Source: Acidobacteriota bacterium (GTDB taxonomy: Bacteria > Acidobacteriota > Terriglobia > Terriglobales > Acidobacteriaceae). From it: a DNA stretch of 13,795 bases. The number at the start of each line of letters is the position of its first letter. Position 1 is the stretch's first letter. The stretch covers positions 1-13,795 of the forward strand of contig JAJXYW010000129.1 in NCBI GenBank assembly GCA_021780415.1. The letters run 5' to 3'. Made by a program: the position numbers and the translations under genes. Shown one piece after another: positions 7,280-13,623 of the stretch. Under the pieces are notes generated by a model, which saw nothing but the letters and a program-made list of their open reading frames with translations, ran no database searches and was not told the origin of the DNA.

Positions 7280-8419
7280 CTAGCGGATCTCCTGGGTGAT
7301 GATGTGCAGGTCGACGTGCGGCGCCTGGGACATGAAGCGCTGGATGGCGAGGAAGTAGAGATACTTGCGCAGACCATGGAGTGCCGAGCGGCCAAAGAGG
7401 GCCTGCGTGATGCGGTGCTCGGTGATGTAGGCGGCGGTGGCAGAGGAGACGTTCTTTCCGGTGAGATGGACGACCTGTGCTCCGAGATTGACGGCGAATT
7501 GCAGGCTGGCCTCGAGCGTGCGCTTGTTGTCAGGATTGTCGTCCTGCGGATTTTGAACGTGGAGGACGTAGAGTTCACCGTCGAGGCCTTCGGCGAGACG
7601 TGCACCGCGGGCGATGAGATCGCGAGCCTGGGGGCGGGCACTGATGCAGACGGCAACTTTCTCCGTGACCGACCAGTGGGGGCCGAGCTGCTTGCGCTTG
7701 ACGTAGTCGTCGAGAGTGCGGTCGACGGCGCGGGTGATGCGGTGGAGCGCCATCTCGCGCAGGGCGATGAGATTGCCGCGACGGAAGAAGTTGGCGAGGG
7801 CACGCTCGGCGCGGTCGATGGGGTAGATGTCACCGCGGCGCATGCGGGTGACGAGAGCTTCGGGGGTGAGATCGGAGATGACGATTTCGTCGGCGCGGTC
7901 GAGCACCCAGTCTGGGACGGTCTCGCGGACGGGGATTCCGGTGAGGCTCTGGACGCGCGGTGTGAGGCTCTCGATGTGCTGCACGTTGATGGTGGTGAGG
8001 ACGTCGATGTTGGCGTCGAGGAGGAGGAAGACGTCTTCGTATCGCTTGGCGTTGCGGCTGCCGGTGATGTTGGTGTGCGCGAGTTCGTCGATGAGGACGA
8101 CCTGCGGTTTGCGGTCAAGAATGGCATCGACGTCCATCTCGTGAAAGAGGGTGCCCTTGTAGTCGATCTCGCGTGTGGGGACGTGTTGGAGCCTGGCGGC
8201 GAGCTCGGCGGTGGCTTTGCGGCCGTGGGTTTCGACGACGCCGATGACGACGTCCTCGCCGCGCTGGCGGCGGCGAATGCCCTCGCTGAGCATGCTGAAG
8301 GTCTTGCCGACGCCGGGGGCGTAGCCGAGAAAGACTTTGAAGCGGCCGCGCGTTTTTTCAGGCTCGGCGGCCAGTAACCAGTCCTCAGGAGTTTTTCGGG
8401 GTGTGGAATCGGTCGCCAA
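7280..8419 (-). CDS. kdpD: Short KdpD: N-terminal KdpD domain plus USP domain, no kinase module
   Basis: This 379-residue soluble protein equals the cytoplasmic N-terminal half of E. coli KdpD. The KdpD domain (about 25-230) has a Walker A GYAPGVGKT at 32-40 and a Walker B VVLIDELAH at 107-115. A universal-stress-protein fold follows (about 253-375), with VAVCISARPQARDL and LFGRSALHGL. It stops cleanly before the membrane helices; there is no DUF4118, HisKA or HATPase part. The start must be the TTG at 8419 or lie downstream: the frame hits TGA at 8446-8444 with no other start codon between. GGAG lies ten bases before the TTG. In E. coli this half binds ATP and tunes the kinase/phosphatase balance. 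Short KdpD proteins are known in cyanobacteria such as Anabaena. The missing half is encoded divergently at 8436. Confidence 0.95.
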   Translation of the reverse strand: MATDSTPRKTPEDWLLAAEPEKTRGRFKVFLGYAPGVGKTFSMLSEGIRRRQRGEDVVIGVVETHGRKATAELAARLQHVPTREIDYKGTLFHEMDVDAILDRKPQVVLIDELAHTNITGSRNAKRYEDVFLLLDANIDVLTTINVQHIESLTPRVQSLTGIPVRETVPDWVLDRADEIVISDLTPEALVTRMRRGDIYPIDRAERALANFFRRGNLIALREMALHRITRAVDRTLDDYVKRKQLGPHWSVTEKVAVCISARPQARDLIARGARLAEGLDGELYVLHVQNPQDDNPDNKRTLEASLQFAVNLGAQVVHLTGKNVSSATAAYITEHRITQALFGRSALHGLRKYLYFLAIQRFMSQAPHVDLHIITQEIR

Positions 8420-8429
8420 GTCGTAGTAT

Positions 8430-8433
8430 CTCC
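8430..8433 (-). promoter_or_regulatory. Ribosome binding site deciding the kdpD TTG start
   Basis: GGAG on the minus strand lies ten bases before the TTG at 8419. The nearby ATG at 8435 is in another frame and stops after 16 codons, so it is not the kdpD start. This site sits entirely within the 16 bases separating the two divergent genes. Confidence 0.6.
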
Positions 8434-8435
8434 AT

Positions 8436-9878
8436 GTGAACTCTCAGCGCGTGGTCGAAATCTTTCGGTGGTCGACGGCGGCAGTGATGCTGACCGGAAT
8501 TGTAGCTGTATATCACCTCTGGCTGCATGTGAGTGCGACGACAGTTGCACTTACGCTGCTGTTGCTGGTGCTGTTTCTGGCCGCGCAATGGGGGTTGCGG
8601 TACGCAGTGGTGACCTCCATGGCGGCCACGGCTGCGTACAACTACTATTTTCTGCCGCCCATCGGAACGTTTACCATCAGCGATCCGCAGAACTGGCTTG
8701 CGATCTTTGCCTTTCTGACCGTTGCGGTGGTGGGAAGCCGGTTATCAGAACGGGCTCGTGAAGAGGCCGAAGACGCGCGGCGCGGGCAGAGGGAACTCGA
8801 AGTACTGTATGGGTTGAGCCGACAGCTCTTGCAGGCGGAGAATGTTGCGGGCCTGTTGAACGCAATCAGTCCTGCGATCATGCTGGTGACCCGCGCCGAT
8901 GCGATCGTGCTCTACCTGCTGGATGGAGACCGGCGCTATATGGCCGGGGATAGTTCGGCGATCCAGATGGACGATGTTAGTCTGCGACAGTTGGCGCAGA
9001 CGCTGCCCGCTCCCGACACGGTAGGATTGCAGGCTCGCGTGCCGTTGAGCGTGGGTGTGCGGCCGCGCGGCTTGTTGTTGATCAACGGCGTGACGCTTTC
9101 GATGGACACGCTGGAGGCGATTGGTGGACTCATCTCGGTGTCGATCGATCGAGCGCAGGCGCTGGAGGATGTGACGCGCGGCGAGGCGGCGAAGGAGAGC
9201 GAGCGGCTGCGGTCGCTGATGATTGACTCGATTACACATGAGCTGCGGACGCCGCTGACGGCGATCAAGGCCGCGGCGTCGACACTGCTGCTTCCAAAGA
9301 CACTGGATGACGAGGAGCAGCGCGAGTTGCTGACGGTGATTGATGAGGAGAGCGACCGGCTGAATCAACTGGTGTCCGAGGCCGTAGAGATGGCGCAACT
9401 CGACACCAAAGAAGTGCATATGACGTTTGCACCGACGGCAGTGGCTGCGGTCGTCGAGCAGTCGTTGCAGAACTGTTCGAGCCTGCTGGAGAACCGCGAG
9501 GTGAAGGTGGACCTGCCGACGCTTCCGCTGGTGAAGGCCGATGCGGAGTTCATTACGAAGGTGCTTACGAATCTGATTGAAAATGCGGCGAAATATTCGC
9601 CTGAGGGAAGCCCGCTCGCGATCTCGTCGGAGCACAAGGATGGGATGGTGAGCGTGAGTGTGGCGGACCGCGGGATGGGGATCGACTTGTCGGAACAGGG
9701 GTTGATCTTCGAACGGTTCTATCGTGCGAGCGTTCCCAGCCAGCAGACGTGGGGAACGGGGATGGGCCTGGCGATCAGCAGGGCGATCATTGAGGCTCAC
9801 CACGGCGTGCTATCGGTGACGAGCCAGTTGGGCGAAGGTTCGGTGTTCAGCTTTACGCTGCCGGTGGTTGAGTCGTAG
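8436..9878 (+). CDS. DUF4118 membrane sensor histidine kinase (KdpD C-terminal half as a separate protein)
   Basis: This 480-residue sensor kinase starts with four membrane helices (about 14-30, 33-50, 55-72, 87-102) containing the DUF4118 signature YNYYFLPPIGTFTISDPQNW (68-87), the membrane domain typical of KdpD. A GAF-like region follows (about 122-245), then HisKA with the phosphorylated H268 in SITHELRTPL, and a HATPase with N-box NLIENAAKY (379-387), G1 DRGMGI (411-416) and G2 GTGMGLAIS (440-448). All catalytic motifs are intact. It lacks the KdpD/USP half, which is made from the opposite strand. The start is uncertain: GTG 8436 has no ribosome site, and ATG 8487 (residue 18) would remove part of helix 1. 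It most likely phosphorylates KdpE (inference from domains and location). Confidence 0.94.
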   Translation: MNSQRVVEIFRWSTAAVMLTGIVAVYHLWLHVSATTVALTLLLLVLFLAAQWGLRYAVVTSMAATAAYNYYFLPPIGTFTISDPQNWLAIFAFLTVAVVGSRLSERAREEAEDARRGQRELEVLYGLSRQLLQAENVAGLLNAISPAIMLVTRADAIVLYLLDGDRRYMAGDSSAIQMDDVSLRQLAQTLPAPDTVGLQARVPLSVGVRPRGLLLINGVTLSMDTLEAIGGLISVSIDRAQALEDVTRGEAAKESERLRSLMIDSITHELRTPLTAIKAAASTLLLPKTLDDEEQRELLTVIDEESDRLNQLVSEAVEMAQLDTKEVHMTFAPTAVAAVVEQSLQNCSSLLENREVKVDLPTLPLVKADAEFITKVLTNLIENAAKYSPEGSPLAISSEHKDGMVSVSVADRGMGIDLSEQGLIFERFYRASVPSQQTWGTGMGLAISRAIIEAHHGVLSVTSQLGEGSVFSFTLPVVES

Positions 9879-9952
9879 GGGTGTGCGCTGGAGGGCTGCG
9901 CGGAAGGTTCAGGGCTCGCCTGCTGTCTCCGGCGGATGCGACGACGGGTGCT

Positions 9953-10423
9953 CTAACTGTTGGAGCGGTGGAGGTGGATGACCATGCGGGCGTAGCTTCC
10001 TGCGGGCGGGGAACTGACCCACTCAGCCTCGTCCACCAGGGCCTGGATGAGGAACATGCCCATGCCGCGCGCGTCCTCTTCACCGAGCATCTTCTTGTCG
10101 ATGTCGGGGGTTTCGGTCATGCCCTGCGGGCCCTCGCCGGTGTCGGTGACCTTGACCTCGAGCGAGTCGGCGTCCATGGACAGAATGACGCCGACGCTGA
10201 GCGAGTCGTCGAGCTTGTTGCCGTGTTCGATGGCGTTGATGCAGGCCTCGGCAACGGCGGTTTTGAGATCGTCGACGCGTTCGTCGCTGAAGCCCATCAG
10301 TTGCGCAACGCTGGCCGCCGTGTGCATGGCCACCTTCTCGTAGCCCAGCCGCGAGGGGAGGCGCAACTCGATGCTACTGCTTGGCTTATCGCCGCTGCTG
10401 GTCGCTTTATCGATCAACGCCAT
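9953..10423 (-). CDS. RsbW/SpoIIAB-type ATP-binding regulator (anti-sigma kinase family)
   Basis: A 156-residue single-domain protein of the GHKL/HATPase_c_2 group. The N-box AVAEACINAIEHGN is at about 56-69, G1 is TDTGEGP, and G2-like ARGMGMFLIQALVDE is near the C-terminus. In this family the protein binds ATP, phosphorylates a STAS antagonist on Ser, and can hold a sigma factor or other client inactive. It overlaps the 3' end of the phosphatase gene by 17 bases, so the two are co-translated. The ATG at 10423 directly abuts a strong GGGGGAGG; the TTG at 10417 (residue 3) has the better six-base spacing and may be the true start. It is convergent with the sensor kinase, with 74 bases between them. 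Confidence 0.9.
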   Translation of the reverse strand: MALIDKATSSGDKPSSSIELRLPSRLGYEKVAMHTAASVAQLMGFSDERVDDLKTAVAEACINAIEHGNKLDDSLSVGVILSMDADSLEVKVTDTGEGPQGMTETPDIDKKMLGEEDARGMGMFLIQALVDEAEWVSSPPAGSYARMVIHLHRSNS

Positions 10424-11660
10424 CCTCCCCCGCCGCCTGCCGCATCAGCACGAGTGCGGTCATGTCGTCGGACTGCTCCTGGTCTCCGAAGCTATCGAGT
10501 GTGGACCAGACGGTATCGAGCACCTGTTCCGGGGTGGTTGCCGGGCAATCGAGAAATGTGCTCAGCAGACGGTCTTCGCCAAACTCTTCGTCACTTTCAC
10601 CGTTGTGGCCTGTGCGAAACACCTCGGTCAAGCCGTCGGTGTAGAGCAGCAACCTTGTCCCATCTGTCAGGGAAAACCTCTCCGCCTGATACGTGCTGAA
10701 CGGCAGCAGGCCGACAGGCGTACCTGAGGCGCTGATCTTTCGGATCAGCGCAGCTTCGCTACCCGGGCCATTGGCGGAGATGAGAAATGCAGGATTGTGC
10801 CCAGCGTTCACGACCTCCATGGTGTTGGTTCGGGGGTCGAGTTGCAGAAAAAACGCCGTGACATATCGCCGCCTGGACTGCTCGCCTTCGTGGAAGTGCA
10901 GGAGGTTCATCCGCGTTGCGATCTCCACCAGCGAAATTCCCGAGTTCACCATGGCTCGAAATGCGGAGCGGAAGCTGGTGCCCACCAGGGCCGAGGCCAG
11001 TCCCTTGCCGGCAACGTCGGCGACCACAATCATGGTCTGTCCCGAGGCCATGGGCACAATATCCAGATAGTCGCCTCCGACCTCGTAGCAGGTGACGGAT
11101 CGCATGGCCATTCTGTATCCGGGAATCTGTGGCATCTCCTGCGGGAGCAGACTGCGCTGCACCAGCCGCGCAGAGGCCATGTCGCTCTCCACGCGCTGCC
11201 ACTGCACGGTGCGCTCGTGGAAGCGCGCGTTCTCGATGGCCACGGAGGCCTGGATGGCGAGGCTTTCGATGAAGTCCAGTTCGTCCAGCGTCAGCGTGCG
11301 CTCTGCTGGCCGGATGACCACGAGTTCGGTAAACGCGGAGCCCGTCTTGTCGTGCAGCGGAAAGCTGGTCCAGAGTGCCGTGTCGCCTTCCCGGGCAAAT
11401 GGAGCCTGCCCGATGGCGTCGCGGTCGGGCAGGGAGAGTTCCTGCGGAACATCGCCGTATGTGTTTGGGAAGTGAGTGAAGAACGCGCCTGTCAGCTCCA
11501 ACTCCCGCACTACGATCTTCAGCACGGTGTTGAGGACCTCGTCGAGGGCAATCGTCGAGTGGATGTGACGGCTGGCTTCGAGCAGCGCCTGCAGACGCAC
11601 CACCTGCTGCTGGGCGAAGAGCACCTCATCGCGTTCATTCATGGCGGTATCGTCCAGCAT
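10407..11660 (-). CDS. GAF-SpoIIE (PP2C-type) Ser/Thr phosphatase, RsbU-like
   Basis: This 417-residue protein has an N-terminal coiled-coil-like stretch (about 8-35), a GAF domain (about 37-145), the linker helix LVQRSLLPQEMP typical of RsbU-type switches, and a SpoIIE/PP2C catalytic domain (about 180-407). Metal-binding acidic residues are in GGDYLD (D197), VADVAGKG (D215), LLYTDGLTE (D342) and SDDMT (D398/D399), so it should be active. Its expected substrate is a Ser-phosphorylated STAS antagonist such as the one at 12239. The start is uncertain between ATG 11660 and ATG 11642; neither has a strong ribosome site. The GAF domain probably senses a small ligand or redox signal, but no ligand can be named. 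It is soluble, with no membrane helix. Confidence 0.93.
   Translation of the reverse strand: MLDDTAMNERDEVLFAQQQVVRLQALLEASRHIHSTIALDEVLNTVLKIVVRELELTGAFFTHFPNTYGDVPQELSLPDRDAIGQAPFAREGDTALWTSFPLHDKTGSAFTELVVIRPAERTLTLDELDFIESLAIQASVAIENARFHERTVQWQRVESDMASARLVQRSLLPQEMPQIPGYRMAMRSVTCYEVGGDYLDIVPMASGQTMIVVADVAGKGLASALVGTSFRSAFRAMVNSGISLVEIATRMNLLHFHEGEQSRRRYVTAFFLQLDPRTNTMEVVNAGHNPAFLISANGPGSEAALIRKISASGTPVGLLPFSTYQAERFSLTDGTRLLLYTDGLTEVFRTGHNGESDEEFGEDRLLSTFLDCPATTPEQVLDTVWSTLDSFGDQEQSDDMTALVLMRQAAGEDGVDR
10424..10431 (-). promoter_or_regulatory. Strong ribosome site abutting the start of the RsbW-type gene
   Basis: GGGGGAGG on the minus strand ends immediately before the ATG at 10423 and six bases before the in-frame TTG at 10417. 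The zero spacing to the ATG argues that the TTG is used. It lies inside the last codons of the phosphatase gene. Confidence 0.45.
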
Positions 11661-11751
11661 GAGTGAGATCGTAGCGTATGCGGTGATACTACGGCTAGCA
11701 CGCGGCGCGGTGGGATTGGCGAGGCAGGTACGTGGTGGGGTGGAGGCGACT

Positions 11752-11780
11752 TTGGGGTGGGCGGGGTGACAGGGTACACT
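11752..11780 (+). promoter_or_regulatory. Candidate promoter for the second RsbW-type gene and the STAS gene
   Basis: TTGGGG (11752-11757) and TACACT (11775-11780) are separated by 17 bases and lie in the divergent gap. A transcript would start near 11787, about 15 bases before the TTG at 11802. This would exclude the GTG at 11757 as a translation start. Confidence 0.4.
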
Positions 11781-11801
11781 CCACTGAGAGAAGGGGTGAA
11801 T

Positions 11802-12242
11802 TTGACTGATTCAACCTCAAACCGCAGCAGCATGACGCTGGAGTCGGAGCTCTCGAGCGTGGAGCCGGTGGAGACGCGGGCCGAGCAGTTGGCGCGTGAT
11901 GCGGGCTTCGATGAAGATACCGCCAGCCAGATTGCGATGATCTCGCGCGAGGCGGTGATCAACGCGATTCTGCATGGGAACAAGAAGGATCCGGCCAAGC
12001 AGGTGCGCGTAAGCTTCGAACTGAACGACGATGCACTGCGGATCACGATTGCGGACCAGGGCGGCGGGCTGGACCCGGATGCTGTGCCCGATCCTTGCGC
12101 GCCGGAGAATATTCTGCGCGGATCGGGGCGCGGGATATTCCTGATGCGGGCCATTATGGATGAGGTACACTTTCACCAGTTGAACCCAGGAACAGAGATC
12201 GAGTTGGTCAAACACAGAGTTCATAAGGAGCCACAGGCATGA
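11802..12242 (+). CDS. RsbW-type ATP-binding regulator, second copy
   Basis: A 146-residue HATPase_c_2 protein: N-box ISREAVINAILHGN, G1 ADQGGGLDPD, and a G2-like RGSGRGIFLMRAIMDEV segment. The fold is that of anti-sigma kinases that phosphorylate a STAS partner. The chosen start is TTG 11802, five bases after AGAGAAGGGG; the frame is open back to GTG 11757, but the ribosome site and candidate promoter favour 11802. The stop overlaps the STAS start (ATGA, 12239-12242), so the two products are coupled and probably partners. It differs clearly from the copy at 9953 in its lid region, so this is not a recent duplication. Confidence 0.88.
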   Translation: MTDSTSNRSSMTLESELSSVEPVETRAEQLARDAGFDEDTASQIAMISREAVINAILHGNKKDPAKQVRVSFELNDDALRITIADQGGGLDPDAVPDPCAPENILRGSGRGIFLMRAIMDEVHFHQLNPGTEIELVKHRVHKEPQA

Positions 12243-12583
12243 GCATGAAGTTCACCACCCGGGAAGTCAGTGGAGTAACGATCGTGGATTTGAGTGGGAA
12301 GATTACCCTGGGCGAGGGCGGCTTGACGCTGCGCGAAGAGGTGCGGAGCCTGGTGACTGCGGGGTCAAAGAAGATTCTGCTGAATCTGGCCGGGGTGAAT
12401 TATATTGACAGCTCCGGACTGGGCGAACTGGTGAGCGCGTTTACGGCGGTGAAGAATGCCGGCGGCGAGCTCAAGCTGCTGAACCTGACGAGCAAGGTCC
12501 GCGACCTGCTGGTGATTACCAAGCTCCTCACCGTCTTTGATGTTCGCGACGATGAGGCCGCTGCCGTGGCCTCCTTCGCGTAG
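12239..12583 (+). CDS. STAS-domain anti-sigma factor antagonist (RsbV/SpoIIAA type)
   Basis: A 114-residue single STAS domain with a VTIVDLSGKI strand, LLNLAGVNYIDSSGLGEL with the phosphorylatable serines at S58/S59 (by comparison with SpoIIAA DSSG, S59 is the likely site), and KLLNLTSKVRDLLVITKL near the C-terminus. In the partner-switch model the unphosphorylated form binds the RsbW-type kinase and frees its client; the kinase phosphorylates it and the RsbU-like phosphatase restores it. It overlaps the kinase gene by four bases (ATGA). No sigma factor follows, so the controlled client is elsewhere or is not a sigma factor. Confidence 0.95.
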   Translation: MSMKFTTREVSGVTIVDLSGKITLGEGGLTLREEVRSLVTAGSKKILLNLAGVNYIDSSGLGELVSAFTAVKNAGGELKLLNLTSKVRDLLVITKLLTVFDVRDDEAAAVASFA

Positions 12584-12730
12584 ACGCGGCGGACAACAAT
12601 ACGTAAGGGTAAGGAATAGAGCCTCCACCCCTGCGTGGGAGAGGGCGGCTGATTGCGTCGATGCTCATGACGCGCGGATGGCAGTCTTATACTGGGCAGC
12701 CAGCGGCCGTGTTTTGCTGTTGCTTGAAAG

Positions 12731-12931
12731 GTGCCCCAGGCTACCGTACGGCTATGGACTGACGATGACGTATCAGCAGACCCTCGCGTTCAGACGGTCT
12801 TTGATGACATTCGTTCGACCCGCAAATCGGACTTCGTGAATAACTTCTGGCGGGCACTGGCCAATCAGCCAGCGCTGCTGGAGCTAACCTGGTTGAGCAT
12901 CAAGGCGGTGATGGTCGCACCGGGTTCGCTA
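12731..12931 (+). pseudogene. 5' fragment of a carboxymuconolactone decarboxylase / AhpD-like gene
   Basis: From GTG 12731, about 67 residues read like the N-terminus of peroxidase-related carboxymuconolactone decarboxylase proteins: VRLWTDDD, PRVQTVFDDIRSTRK, DFVNNFWRALANQPALL, TWLSIKAVM. In that family the sequence should continue APGALDPLTKEM and then reach the catalytic C-x2-C region. Here resemblance stops right after APGSL (codon ending 12931), and the CxxC part is absent. The open frame runs on to 13270, but that part is antisense to the gene at 12929-13387. The break coincides with that gene's stop codon, so this looks like a rearrangement junction. The family call is from memory of the conserved pattern. 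Confidence 0.65.
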
Positions 12932-13387
12932 AAGCGCAATCAGATTGCGGCTCAAAAAAGCAATGTTCCGCTTCCGAAAGGCTTCCGGGGACCTGCGCAG
13001 CATATCGGCCATGAAGGGCGACATGTCCAGACCCAGGTCCTCACGCGGATCCCAGGGCTCTGCGAGGAAGTAGCGCTGGTCGTCCGTCCACGCCGGGTGC
13101 GGCAGCCCGAACTCCTCGCTCAGCCACTCCGCTGCACCGGCCAGCAGCGCCTGCCACTCGATGCTGAGGGAGGTGGGGCTGGGGTAGCGGAAGAACGAGG
13201 CGTCCTTATAGTCGTAGAAGGCGTGAAGGAAATCGCTCCAGGCGTGATCAAATGCCACGCCTCCCTCTAAACGCCGCGCCAGGTCCTGGTAATCCATGGG
13301 CCGCCGTCTCCGGCTCTCCGCAACGGGGCGCGGCGGCCGCTGGTGAATGGACTGCCAGGCGAGTTTGTCGATCTGTTCGCGGTTCAT
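12929..13387 (-). CDS. Hypothetical protein, 152 residues, second gene of a two-gene cassette
   Basis: The ATG at 13387 lies in an ATGA overlap with the end of an upstream frame, indicating a coupled pair. The protein starts with a basic region (about 12-30) and has aromatic-rich motifs: FDHAWSDFLHAFYDYKDASF, the LAGAAEWLSEEFGLPHPAWT segment with DDQRYFLAEPWD after it, and a C-terminal SPEAFRKRNIAFLSRN. The last two resemble a group of small bacterial proteins of unknown function that I associate loosely with toxin-antitoxin-like gene pairs; this is only a recollection. No signal peptide or membrane segment is seen. Its stop falls at the point where the decarboxylase fragment breaks off. Confidence 0.7.
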   Translation of the reverse strand: MNREQIDKLAWQSIHQRPPRPVAESRRRRPMDYQDLARRLEGGVAFDHAWSDFLHAFYDYKDASFFRYPSPTSLSIEWQALLAGAAEWLSEEFGLPHPAWTDDQRYFLAEPWDPREDLGLDMSPFMADMLRRSPEAFRKRNIAFLSRNLIAL

Positions 13388-13557
13388 CGTTTCCTTGTGC
13401 GTTCCAGGAGCCGGAGCCTATATCCATCGTACTTCGTCTGCTCGGGGAAGGCCCACGCGATGCTCAGCATGAGGTAACCATACTCATCATTGCCAATGAG
13501 CTCCCACCCGTTTCCGTACTTATTCAAGCTCGGCGTGGAATTGCTGAGTTCGCTCGT
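13384..13557 (-). pseudogene. 3' remnant of an unknown gene cut by the IS21-type element
   Basis: This minus-strand frame is open from inside the IS repeat to a TGA at 13384 that overlaps the next gene's ATG (ATGA). Outside the IS it encodes about 50 residues, including LNKYGNGWELIGNDEYGYL and a basic end DGYRLRLLERTRKR. There is no ATG or GTG; only a TTG at 13527 without a ribosome site. The tight coupling to the 152-residue gene shows this was a genuine gene whose 5' part was lost, most simply by the IS insertion near 13545. The family is not recognised. Confidence 0.55.
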
Positions 13558-13593
13558 CTAAATTGGCCCACTTCGCTCGTCTAAGCTGGCCCA
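13549..13593 (+). repeat. Pair of direct repeats in the IS21 left end
   Basis: Two 22-base copies at 13549-13570 and 13572-13593 agree at 20 positions, separated by one base. Each begins TTCGCTCGTCTAA and ends TTGGCCCA or CTGGCCCA. Multiple terminal repeats of this kind are characteristic of IS21 ends and are probably transposase (IstA) binding sites. Confidence 0.8.
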
Positions 13594-13623
13594 GATGTAC
13601 AAGCCCGGATGTAAGGATTCGGG

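Noticed and set aside
7271..8377. A 368-codon plus-strand frame opposite the short kdpD
   Set aside because: Antisense shadow with Val/Gly/Asp/Glu bias; no recognisable motif.
6592..8550. One long minus-strand frame reading through kdpD into kdpE, suggesting a frameshift fusion
   Set aside because: The part before kdpE is Ser/Pro/Thr/Arg-rich shadow of kdpD; kdpE has its own ATG and ribosome site directly after the kdpD stop.
12622..12644. Hairpin after the STAS gene (CCTCCAC with GTGGGAGAGG) as a terminator
   Set aside because: The stem has a three-base bulge and no T-tract follows; too weak to call.
12932..13270. Continuation of the decarboxylase-like frame as a 179-residue fusion protein
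   Set aside because: The second part is the antisense of the minus-strand 152-residue gene and shows no family resemblance.
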